From the NCBI GenBank assembly GCA_963556145.1, contig OY744461.1, forward strand, positions 3,720,001-3,784,000: DNA of 64,000 nucleotides. Direction: 5' to 3'. A program made the translations under genes and the position numbers. Shown in pieces: positions 13,321 through 23,546 of this stretch. Within the stretch, counting starts at the first letter, position 1. Each line of letters opens with the position of its first letter. The DNA is from Hygrocybe punicea (lineage: Eukaryota; Basidiomycota; Agaricomycetes; Agaricales; Hygrophoraceae). The notes under the pieces are model-generated. The model had not been told where the DNA came from. It was given only the letters and a program-made list of their open reading frames with translations, and did no database searches.

Positions 13321-14344
13321 TTACACCATGTCAACATCAGCCCCCGCTTTCACTGGCGCCAAGCCCCGTGGCGCAGGTACATCTGATCCGTCCCCCATGA
13401 AAGCATCCAACTCCTTATCCAATTCCTCCGCGGTCTTCGGTTTCTTGCGAATTGCACCACCAGCTCCTCTAGTTCGGATGGCTCCATTTCCTTTCCTGTT
13501 GAAATCCAAAATTATCAAAGGATGGGTCCAAGATAGCGAAGATTGAGACATGTACGTTTCGGTGGGATATTTGACCAATGAATCGTCCCTACTCAGGCGG
13601 TCAAGCAGCGGTGCCTTCTGTATTCTATGCAGAAGCGAGGAAGGCGCACTTGACACGCGGCGAGTCCCACGGGGAGCTGGCGGCGGCGAGTTATCGTAGA
13701 TGATCGAGATCGGTTGTCCTGCCACACACAACGAAAATAAGCAAAACCAGAAAGAGCGGGTATTGGTGAAGCTAGGCGAATTTATATTTAACATTTACCC
13801 TTGGCAAGAATCCCATCGAATTGCTTTCTTGCTTTGGAGGCTTCCCCCGGGGTTTCAAAGAAGATGACGGCGACGCCAGATGAGCGGCCACTGCGGTCGT
13901 ACTTAAAGTGCGAAAATCCAATCGAATTCAGGTGTCGGAATATTTCTTTCAGGTGAACTCGGTGCATTCTGAGGTTCGTACCCTGATTAGTGGCTCACGA
14001 ATGAGCGTGCCAATCTGTCCAAAGATGGCCTGTGTTGTGAGAGATCCAAGTTGAGCGAAAAAAATCCAACGGCAGTGTCATTTGATTTTTTGTTGTTGCT
14101 TACAATAAGATCTTTCGGAGTAATTTCATAGTGCAGATTTGAAACGAGAAGTTTGTTGCTCGGAACGGAGGCCTTGATGTCAGCTCTTGGGGCTGTAGGC
14201 GCCTTGTCGTGGAGCCAACTCCCATTGGACCCAATAGGACGAGTCTCGGGACGCTATATAACGCAAACGTAAAGTCAAGTTTGATTCTGGACATTGGGCG
14301 CAGGAATTGCTGACGCTGTATGGCTTTTTGGTTCTGTCGGGCAT
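13321..14344 (-). CDS. YRA1: ALY/Yra1-like mRNA export adaptor (RRM protein)
   Basis: A single central RRM is spread over several exons: ASVPSNKLLVSNLHYEITPK, then IGTLIREPLI, SSGVAVIFFETPGEASKARK, FDGILAKGQPISIIYDN. An Arg/Gly-rich segment follows (RKGNGAIRTRGAGGAIRKK), ending in the ALYREF-type C-terminal motif KTAEELDKELDAFMGD. These proteins join TREX, bind Sub2/UAP56 and hand mRNA to Mex67. The first exon is uncertain: ATG 14344 gives MPDRTKKPYS before a probable intron, and the classical N-terminal UAP56-binding motif (LDxSLDDI-like) was not found, so an upstream exon may be missing. In-frame acceptor TATATAG precedes the TRPIGSNGSWLHDKAPTAPR exon. Confidence 0.85.
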
Positions 14345-14745
14345 ATGTGGTGAAAGTGAAAGCAAAAGGGAGTCGTGCGGAGAGTGAAGCGGAGTTGGTT
14401 CAGACAATTTCACTTTCAAAAATGTACTAACCTAAATGGTTCGCTCAACAAACCACTGATTGACGTTCAACGTTCAACGTTCAACAACAAGAATAGTACA
14501 GAAGTTGCTGTACAAAATCCATTTTGGATCCAGGTATACGGACTTGCATGTACGTACAATCAAAACTTCGAAAACAAAATTGGAGTCACGTGAGGAGGAC
14601 CTGTTGACTCGAACTGTTGTGGATGGACTCGTTGTTGAACTGCTCAACTGTGCTGTCTATAATCCCAATATTCTACCAACCATATGCATGAATTTCATTG
14701 ATTCCAACTTCAGACTGGCCTGAAATTCACTGCTATCTGGGCTCA

Positions 14746-16703
14746 ATGATTCTGGCCACAACAATCCAGAGCAATCCATCTGTACTCTTATCGCCTTCCA
14801 AAAGGCAGCGGAATAGTTCTTGTGCAGATGCATCTTCACGGAATGAACAGATTTTACCAAAAGCAAGCAGCGAAGAAATTTGGAAGTGGACTTTAACCAG
14901 CGATGCCATTGCGCCCTGTTTCGTAAGGGACGTCTTGACCATGAAAGACAATGGCATTAAAGGTAAGTTTACGAGCCTGACGTTGTACACATAATGCTAA
15001 CTGAATTTACCTTCAGATGCTGATTTCTTTTGGTTGGGTCGAGTGCCATGCAGAAACGTTAGGATACTTGGTTTGGTGGTTGGAGTCCAGGTGTATGAGA
15101 AGCGGATCATGTATACAGGTGAATTTGCCTTGTCCTCATCGCTGCGGACCCGTGTTTATCATATCATCGCACGCAGTAGACGACGGTACGTCCGTCATCG
15201 ACTGTTTCCATCGCCAAACCCTGCCACCCCTTTCACCGGCGAAACGCGGGCGAACCGACAAGCCTCTTTCAAGGCTGCCAATGTCGCCGAAGCCTATTGC
15301 ATCTGTTGGCTCCTCTGTTCGCATAGTTGGCAAAGTAACGAGGTGGCACAATTCAAGACAGGTTAACGTCGACCGCATAGGTAGGCTGATATTATGGGCA
15401 ACGAATTTTTGACCGATATCTGATTTCTTGCATTGAATCTATAATATTACATTTATAATGACATTTTTATCGTCGTGTAGAACTTACATCGGTCAACGAC
15501 GAGCCTATTCATTGGAAGCTTGTCCGTTCCCTTCACAAATCTTCATATTCACTGACGGATCCATTCGTCATCCCCCCATTGCCTCACAACACCGTTGCTT
15601 TGGTGCCACCACCAGATATTGCCCCACCTCCTCCGAAGCTTCGCCATCCTTCCCGCTTGCACTCACGCGACCTTACTGCAAACACATTCAGAATTTATTT
15701 GAAGCATTTCATGGATAACGCTCCATTCAATGGATCCCCTCCTTGGTCCCCAGTCAAAGTCGCACAAGAATTTCATTATGACACGGACTCTGAGTCAAGT
15801 TATTCCCATGTCGGAGATGCCGCAACGCCAAAACGATGTCGTCGCTCACATGCCTTATCCAATGAACAGACCCCTCGACCTTCTGGTTCGAGTGCACGAA
15901 CGTTGGATCAGACGCCCCGCCCTCCGATTTCCGCTCCCACATTGATCCATGGGTCCAAAGGCAAAGAAGGACAATGCAGAGATGGTATGAAAGGCTTTAC
16001 CATGTCTTATCTGCGGCGTGTCCCGGAGTTGGCGGATGTAGCGCGAAGGGTGGTCAAAGCCGAGGCAAAACGAAGAGTGCGGGCGGAGCGGAAACTCATC
16101 AAGGAAGAAGCACGGAGGCGCGGAGACAAAGTCGGAACCACATCGCAAGGGACTAATCGAGAAAAGAATGCGCCAAAAATGAAACGCTTGTTCGGCTGGG
16201 CCATCGTGAAGCTGTACGAGGAAGGGAGTATCATCCTCTGGGACGGCCCCGTGCATGTGTACAAGGAGGCGAGGTGTGGAGGTACCAGCGGGCTATGGAA
16301 GGTTAACTCCACCGGCCTTAGTGTGGATGATACCGTGTTTTCCGCAGTGTCAAATGATGCAGAGGTCGACTGTGATGAAGATGAAGATGAGGCCGTGCTG
16401 TCGGACCCACAGCCGCACGAGGAGGCATATGTCTCACTGACACCAGCATACTTTGCTGTGCAGGTGGAGAAGGCTATCGGTACACTTGTGGCGCGGTCTG
16501 CGAACACCCAGAGACACAGGGGGATGTGTGCTCCGTCGCATGCGCCGGGCCCGACGAAGGAGGATATAGTAACATTTTTGAGGCGGGCGGATGAGCGGTG
16601 GGCACGTGTGGGCGAATGGGCCGTGGATGAAGCGCTCGAGGTGTTGAGAATAGAGGAGAGGGCCTGGAATGCTGGTGGGGGGAGATGGGAGTTGTGCCTT
16701 TAA
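14746..16703 (+). CDS. STN1: STN1-like telomere-capping protein (CST complex, OB-fold)
   Basis: Four exons, about 590 residues. The OB-fold region reads FFWLGRVPCRNVRILGLVVG, VQVYEKRIMYTVDDGTSVID, then SVGSSVRIVGKVTRWHNSRQ; the (V/I)DDGT turn and the WLGR...R.V...G.V pattern are typical of Stn1 and RPA32-like OB folds. LTSVNDEPIHWKLVRSLHK follows, as in Stn1. The remaining region of about 370 residues is charged and Pro-rich; it carries a basic helix (RRVVKAEAKRRVRAERKLIK) and a C-terminal helical segment of possible winged-helix character. Stn1 with Ten1 binds telomeric single strands and recruits Pol alpha-primase. ATG 14746 is the first ATG in frame after an upstream stop-poor stretch. RPA2 is the main alternative, but the size argues for STN1. 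Confidence 0.75.
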
Positions 16704-16954
16704 ATGCAACAGTATCTGCGCCTGTTTCGTAGTATATACTTTCAACCATCAATTTCTGCCCAATCATGATCATGAATAGACAGAGGCAGATACGAAGGCA
16801 AGTCATGTTTCTCCTTGAATGGTCAGTTGCTGTTCACTTGCCCGACCGCAATGGTCACATTTGATTTTCATGAAGTTATCCCAACTGGTAAGGGAGGCGA
16901 GCTGCGATGTTGACGGTAGTTCAACTGAGTACTTGTTGCATGCCCAGTCCTTCA

Positions 16955-18502
16955 CTATCTCAAAAACAATACTTCACCGCTCTCCATAACCCCGTCTGCA
17001 AGCCCTTTCACCCCATTCCACCACTCCTTTGCATCCAAGAGCATCCTGTCCTGCTGCTTCACCCTTGGAACGCTCAGGATCGAATTGTCGGCGCATCGGA
17101 TGAGGAGAGTCCGTGAGGGCGGGTGGTAGGTCGCGCTGCCCACCGTCGAGGGTGACGCAGGAGTCGCCTCGAAGACGAACGGAGAATGTAGTTGAAGTGA
17201 TTTATGCGTTGGGAGGTAGGTAGTTAGCGGTCTCTGGGAAAGGCGAATATAACATTTTCGGTGTTCAACAACCTCTGAAAATCTATCTTGAAAAAAAAAA
17301 AAATCCACCTGGTGGGATATGGCTCGATGTCTGTGGACAATCTCCTTGGCTGTCATGGTATTGAAGTCGATGACAGAGTCTGCGGCAGTGATGGTCGGCG
17401 CGCGTGGTGCGGATGGTACCGTTGGTTGAGGAATTGAAATAGCCTTGGAAGAGTGAGATGGACCAATGTGAAAATGACGGAATTTACTTTGTTGGCTAAC
17501 ATATCGCGCAAAACGGAGACAAGCAGCTTTCCCCCCTCAATGGCCAGCGTATCTCTCAGAGCCGCATACATTGTCTGGTCCGGAACTGGCTGTATGAAAA
17601 TTATTACAACAACCCCTCTGAAACGAGATGGAATGCTTACAATCCTCGTACACCCCCACATTGCACCCGCATCGATTCCTCTTTTCCTCTCCATCATCTC
17701 GATGACACAGACACCAGTCTCCGTCTCCCCATTCATGATCGCGTGCTGAATAGGGGCGGCGCCACGGTACGATGGGAGGAGTGACGGATGGACGTTTAAG
17801 CGGTTGCTCGGACTGAAGAGGTGCAGAAGCGACGAGGAGAGGATGCGCCCGAAAGAAGCTGTTAATAACAGATGATGTGGGGGTGGTGATTGTGGATCTG
17901 GTGGTGAAAAAGGTGATGGAGGCTAGAGAGAGAGTTAACGTTAGCGACTACATATATAAAGTTGAAGAGAGAAACAAACTACCTTCCAGTATTTGAAGGC
18001 GGGTTTTCCATGAGGGATTGTATGGACTGGGATGTTAAGAGTTTGTCCCAGGAGTTTTAGTGGCGCTGATAACCAATGGAACATCCAGTAAGACCGTAAG
18101 AAGCATTAGAATTAGCGGGAAGTGAGACGCGTACCAATAGATAGACGAGTCCCTCGCCTCCCAGTCTTCTCATCTGGATATGTCGCAATCCATATTCCCT
18201 CCCAGACGTCTACAAATGTGAACAGTTGGAATTACGATTCCTTCTACTACTGCTTGGCAAGCATCTAGCATGAAATAGGCAAACATACCGCGGGCAGTAT
18301 AGAGTTCTCGCATGACGGCGCAGGAAAACTCATCTCGACCCAGGAAAAGAATCTGGAAAGGTTGCCGGCGTATAGCAGTCTGAAGACCTCGGAGGGTGAG
18401 CCTGGGACGCGCGGCTTTCCGAGAGAGCTGGCATTTTTGCCAGGAAGTCTGGAGTGCCGGTGGGGGGTGCTGATGTGGACCGTGACGAAGCAGGATGTTC
18501 AT
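16955..18502 (-). CDS. FMT1: Mitochondrial methionyl-tRNA formyltransferase
   Basis: About 400 residues over several exons. The N-terminus is Arg-rich without acidic residues (MNILLRHGPHQHPPPALQTS...ARPRLTLRGLQTAIRR), fitting a mitochondrial presequence. The catalytic domain follows: PFQILFLGRDEFSCAVMREL, DVWEGIWIATYPDEKTGRRG, LLLTASFGRILSSSLL, then the formyl-transfer signature LNVHPSLLPSYRGAAPIQHA with its Asn and His, and MNGETETGVCVIEM. The C-terminal domain ends EWWNGVKGLADGV...EVLFLR. The enzyme formylates initiator Met-tRNA with 10-formyl-THF for organellar translation. ATG 18502 is the first true ATG; a GTG lies slightly upstream. It is transcribed divergently from the PPCS gene. Confidence 0.9.
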
Positions 18503-19063
18503 GTCCCGCACTGAGGATTCACTCAGCGCTCACAAACCTCAGACCTCAGGCCTCAGGCCTCAGACCCCAGACGTCAGAGACCTCAGCGCTCAGCCCTAGC
18601 GAGAGAAGGGATCGAGTACAGTAAGTCAGAGATGAATTTTGCAATTCGAACAAGTACTACAAACGACGTCGTGCTCGCGACAATATTTATACGGTTTATA
18701 CCTACAAACCCGCAAAATGTTACAACCGCTAATTTCGCATGGTGCAGTCGTCAGGTCGACTCTGTTAAAGACCATCAGGTTGGCGAACAGGATAGATATT
18801 GATTGTTGCATCACCGTAAAGAACCCTTGCACAAAGCAGAAAAATCGCAGGAGGCTTGACATCGACTCGTTCCTGTCCGTACAACCCCGCCATTCACAGC
18901 ATCTGGCCTCGTAGTCTTCCCTCTCAAATTGGTCGCCAGTTTGGTGGTTGCATCTGCTTACACTGTGAATTTTTAAACTCCGAAAGTGTTTATGTTTTCC
19001 TGCGGAAATAGGTAGGTCCACAGTCCACACAAGTAGTGACCCGTAACTACCACAGTAGCGTCA
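18503..19063. other. Divergent intergenic region FMT1/PPCS with heptamer repeats
   Basis: The region contains a heptamer repeat field (see the repeat entry) next to the FMT1 start. A Cys-containing open frame on the minus strand (18626-19030) lacks an ATG at its head and was not accepted as a gene. Confidence 0.4.
18534..18600 (-). repeat. CCTGAGN heptamer minisatellite
   Basis: On the minus strand the stretch reads as imperfect 7-base units of CCTGAGG/CCTGAGT type (plus strand: CCTCAGACCTCAGGCCTCAG and on). A field with the same period and core in the opposite orientation lies at 37743-37818. Confidence 0.75.
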
Positions 19064-20328
19064 ATGCCGGATATTTCATCAGACTCAAAATCCTTCTCTG
19101 CGGAGTCGTACTTTGCGACCCAACCACCACCAATTTCCTTGGGAGAAGTCATATCTGGTGTCAAGTCATTTGTGCATAGACAGGTAGAGAGTGGCAGGAG
19201 AGTTGTGTTGGTTACGGTAAGCAGTCATCGTTTGCGTATCCGACTTTTACATTCAATGATTACAGAGTGGCGGGACAACTGTTCCGTTGGAGCTCAATGT
19301 GTGAGCACCTTGGTATGCTCTCGAGCAAGAGCTTACTGCGGCTCTTACTGCGGCTCTTCCAGCGTGCGTTTCCTCGATAACTTCAGCGCCGGTACCCGAG
19401 GAGCAACCTCTGCAGAATACTTTCTCAAGGCGGGATATTCCGTAATTTTTATGCATCGGCAGTTCAGTCTACAACCTTTCAGCCGACACTACTCCCACTC
19501 TACCAATCCCTTCCTGGATTTTCTAGAAATTGAACCCACCCTTACGGAGCTCATCAACGTGACACCCTCAAAACGAACTGACCTCCTTGAAGTCTTGACT
19601 GCATATAAATCCGTCCAGGAGTCGGGAACTCTACACACGCTGAATTTCGTGACCGTCAACGATTACCTTTGGCTGTTGCGCGCCGTCAGCCAGGAGCTCT
19701 CTATGCTTCGCCGAAGTGCAATGTATTATCTCGCTGCTGCCGTCAGTGACTTTTTTTTACCGAGACAACGCATGGTGAGCGGCTGTTTTGGTCTAGCACA
19801 GCGAAACATAGTAGCCAGCTGACGCGGTTCAACATTATAACCAACCAAGTCAGAGCATAAGATTCAGTCCGGGAAAGGCAGTCTGCATATCGAAATGGAC
19901 CAAGTTCCGAAAATTTTGAAGCCCATGGTTGATGAATGGACAAGAGATGGATTCATTGTTTCCTTCAAGGTCATCTCTCTGCAACTTACGCGTGTTCGCC
20001 GTATGCACGTAATGATATTGTTCCCCAGCTGGAAACGGATGATACACTTATTATACCCAAAGCCCGCGCAGCTTTGGAACGCTATGGACACCAGGTCGTC
20101 ATCGGGAACGATCTTCACAACAGGAAATATCAAGTCGTCTTCGTCTCGAGGCGTCCTACACCCAACACAATTCCCAATGCCAACTCCACTGACACTGACA
20201 GTGAATTCATAGAGTCGTGGCTCCGCATTAATACCTCGTCTTCTCCTACCATCGGTCACACAAAAGAAATAGAGGAGGATATTGTCGCCGAACTCGTTCA
20301 GAGGCATACAAAATGGATCAATGCCTGA
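19064..20328 (+). CDS. CAB2: Phosphopantothenate-cysteine ligase (coenzyme A synthesis)
   Basis: Joins 4'-phosphopantothenate and cysteine, using a nucleotide triphosphate, in CoA synthesis. Seen in order: an N-terminal helical stretch, VESGRRVVLVT, SGGTTVPLELNVVRFLDNFS, AGTRGATSAEYFLKAGYSVI, FMHRQFSLQPFSRHY, MYYLAAAVSDFFLP, then after an intron KIQSGKGSLHIEMDQVPKIL, and after another LETDDTLIIPKARAALERYG. The eukaryotic PPCS signatures SGGTT...VRFLDNFSAG...RGA and AAAVSDF are intact. Length is about 350 residues, normal for the monofunctional eukaryotic enzyme. Intron 2 contains a perfect 13-base direct repeat (CTTACTGCGGCTC). ATG 19064 sits at the expected distance from the nucleotide-binding motif. 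Confidence 0.92.
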
Positions 20329-20414
20329 GTGAACAATATGTTTTATTACCCGAATGGTTCGAATATTACAAAATGGATGTACAGCTACTAGTTACGGCAC
20401 AGATCTAGCACCAT

Positions 20415-23082
20415 TCAACGCAGCCCACCAACTCTCGCCCAGAATACATCTTCTCTCAATTTAACCACCTCCTTCCAGGTCCGTTCCTCCCAAGTTGCAT
20501 CGCCAATGTACACTTCCCTCTCTTCCTCAGTAGCCTTTGAGTCCTGATCCCCCTCATTGATATCTGGTTCACCATTTATTTCCTGCGCTTGATCGTGTAC
20601 GGATACCACCGGTTTCTCATCTTCAGGAACCGTATGAGTGACGTTAGGGTTTGTTTGTTCGGGCTCTTCGGTACTCAGTGTGGGAGTATCAGGGCCTGAA
20701 GCCTGCGCCTTCGGTCTCCGGGCGGACAACATTGGACGAGGCCCGCGTGCAGCGGCCCTACGGGGGAGGGGTGGTGGAGCGGGCGATGTCGTTCGTACGG
20801 GAACCACAGGACCCTCGCCTTGGGGATTACCAGTAACGTTGCTGGAAAGTGCGATTGGTGTCTCAGGACGCGATTCCGGAAGAGGGACAACTGTGGGAGA
20901 AAGCGGGGCAACATGAGAATCAGACGGTCCGTCGGGAAGGGATTGCGAGGGAATTTCCCGCACGGGCGTCGAGCGAGATTCTCGTTCTGCGTGGTCCTCT
21001 GTTGCAGTGACGCGCGTTTCAAGATTTGGTTGGTCATCCGCCGTCTGCGTAGCCACCGCGTCGCTCGCACTCACACCATTTATGTGTGGTGGCAGTGGCT
21101 TGACGCCAACCTCGGGAGATGGATCCAGAGCCGGAGGTGGGATCCTTCTCCCTTGATTTCTCTTGGGAAGAGGTGGCGGGGATGCAACGGCGTTGTTAAC
21201 AGAAGGTTGAGTGGGTGGCTGGATTTTGACACCCTCCAATACCGTTTCCTTCTCCTTCTCTTTTAGACGCTCTTTCTCTCTGTCCCCTTCTCCCCAGCTT
21301 GCGGCTCTCTCACCAAATGCCGAAGCCATTCTCCATAGTCCTCTCCTTCTGGGTGGTACCGGTGGTTTAGTGCCGACGTCTGTACCTGCCTCCTGCCCTC
21401 CTGCACCGGGTCTTGACTGCACAGTAGTTGGAATAAGTGGTATTTCCTCCTCCCACACCTTATCCACTACACCGGAACGTACGAATGCCCAGAGTGAGCA
21501 TGTGGTCCGCAAGCGCGTCAAACACCACCCGTTCGTGCAGAGCGGGTAAATCGTAGATTGGTTCCGGCTCTGAGTTTGAGTGTGATTGTGAGTTGAGTTT
21601 GACAGGTGAGACAGTTGTGAAGTGCTTGGAGATGAAGAAGAGAATAGAGGAAGGGATGCGGGGATAGGAACAATCTGTGTAGGTGTGGGGATGGGAACGG
21701 AAAGGCGGAAGATGTGTATTACTTGTGGATAGAGCGGGGCGGACTGTTTAGACTGAGAATTATTGACGGGCTGTATTGTAGCGTAAGATAGTGGGTTCTT
21801 AAATAGGGCAGATGTAGTCCAGGAGTTTGCGGTCGAGTTATTCGAACCACTCCATGAGCGGGATAACGACAGAGGATACGAAGGCGGCCGAGGGTGGGAA
21901 TTTGACTGGCCGTCCACAGATGAAAATATTAGTGTCCCACAAAGAGCACAAGAAACGTTAGTGTTGCTGCTGCCCATTCCGGGTATCATTGGAGTAGAGT
22001 TGGCATAAAAGGACGACGACAACTCATTCAGGAGCGTCGTGGCGGAAACCGGTTCGATCACAATTTGGCTATTATGAATCGCAGCGAGGACGGCGCGGCG
22101 GGACAGCCAGTTGAGGGATGGTGCCAGATCTAACCGGACGGCAGGCTCCCTGGAAACTACGTGGTCAGTACTCTGATGAAAACGTCGTTAGCATGATAAT
22201 GACGCACGAATCTTCTGTGAGTAACCGAGCTAGGAAGGGCAAAGGTAAGAGTGTCGACATAGCCGGCGGATTTGGCGACGAGGGGTGTATCGACCGCAAG
22301 TGAGCAACAAAGAGGAGGAATTCCTGATATGGTAGGTGTGAACTTAGTAAACGCAACGGCGGCACAGAAGAGCCTTGGAGCTCCTGTGAAACAAATTTTC
22401 CCTTTCCCATAATGAGCCGCATCTCGTCCGCCTGTCTATCAGCTTCTTCTTTTGCCTCCTGTATTGTTTGCACCTGCTGCTGCATGGTCGCGACAGCCTC
22501 TTCGGCTCCTTTTAATGCAAGTTCGGCTTGCTCGACCTTACGCTCACTGAGAGCTTGTGCATACCGAGCCTCCGCTACCATAGTGTTGGCTTGGCTGAAC
22601 AAACTGGCGCTAAGGTCTTCGAGATCCTTCTCAATATCGTGGCGCGCTGTCTCAGCTTGACCCCGCTGTGAAGCCTCCTCCGTAGCCTTTTCCATAAGAC
22701 GAGTGAGCTCCGCTGTGACATGAGATTTTTCGACCAGTAGACCGGTGTTAAGGGCGGAGAGATGCTGGGTACGTTCGAGCTCGAGGTGAGAGATGCGGAG
22801 TGTGGAAGAACGGATGGTGGATGACGCTACGTGCAAATTATCTTCCAAATCGGAAACCCGGTCGTAAGATTGAACAAGTTTGTTGTTGAGCTGTGTGACC
22901 TGAGAAAATAAATCCTGAATTTGAGCACGTAGGGATTCGATGATCATGGCCTGTGCGTCGGGCTCTGATCCTTTCCCCTCGTGGGTGGGAACGACGCTGC
23001 TCGCTACACTGTGTCCAGAAACATCCACAGTACTAGTCGGTTCTTCATTGTTCACGACAACGTCGCGAGGAAGTTCGGCCAT
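20415..23082 (-). CDS. SEC2: Sec2-type Rab guanine-nucleotide exchange factor
   Basis: Two exons, about 870 residues. The N-terminal 45-240 region is a long coiled coil (SLRAQIQDLFSQVTQLNNKL, LMEKATEEASQRGQAETARH, DIEKDLEDLSASLFSQANTM, VAEARYAQALSERKVEQAEL) that matches the Sec2p GEF domain, including the conserved DLSASLFSQANTMVAEAR. A compact helical region follows (YQEFLLFVAHLRSIHP, LLPLPFLARLLTEDSEPAVR, LDLAPSLNWLSRRAVLAAIH), then Cys pairs SCALCG and PLCTNGWCL that could form a zinc site. The C-terminal half is Pro/Ser-rich and probably disordered, ending WKEVVKLREDVFWARVGGLR. In yeast, Sec2 activates the Rab Sec4 on secretory vesicles, so this should act in polarised exocytosis at hyphal tips. 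The gene is divergent from MSH6. Confidence 0.87.
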
Positions 23083-23546
23083 GTGTCGAGACTGTCTTGC
23101 AAAATTATAAATAATGTCTATGCCTAGTAAACAGAGTCAAACATCCAGCTACACGTGACTTCCAACGCACGTCATCGTTTGACAAGGTGACCAAGGCCCA
23201 GCAGCTCGCTCGCCCAGTAATCGATACCGTCCCCTTCACGTTATATTGTCGTTGGAAGTAAAGGAGGGTCAGAACTCTGGAAGCTCAACAATATTGCCAT
23301 GGAAGAAATCAAAAAATTGGCCCTGATAGGCTTCACGTCGGGCTATTAGGGCAACAGCAGTGTTCCTGAGGAAGCAGCAGCAAGGTAAATAGTAGAGGTC
23401 ATCCAGATCGAAAACAAGGAGCGTTCTTGGATGTTCCGGACTCTTTCACCAATGCATGTTATTTGTTTTACAGGCCGCAGGTAAATATCAACAAATAAGC
23501 AACAACGCGATAAAATAATATTCTTTCAGCTTTTTTTAATACGACA
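23083..23546. other. Divergent intergenic region SEC2/MSH6
   Basis: No gene seen. It is the likely bidirectional promoter for SEC2 and MSH6. Confidence 0.4.

Noticed and set aside
18626..19030. Cys-containing minus-strand ORF between FMT1 and PPCS
   Set aside because: It has paired Cys motifs (CCEWRGCTD, CEISGCNILRVCRYK) that look attractive, but it begins at GTG rather than ATG, and its head ends only about 35 bases from the PPCS start. Too weak without transcripts.
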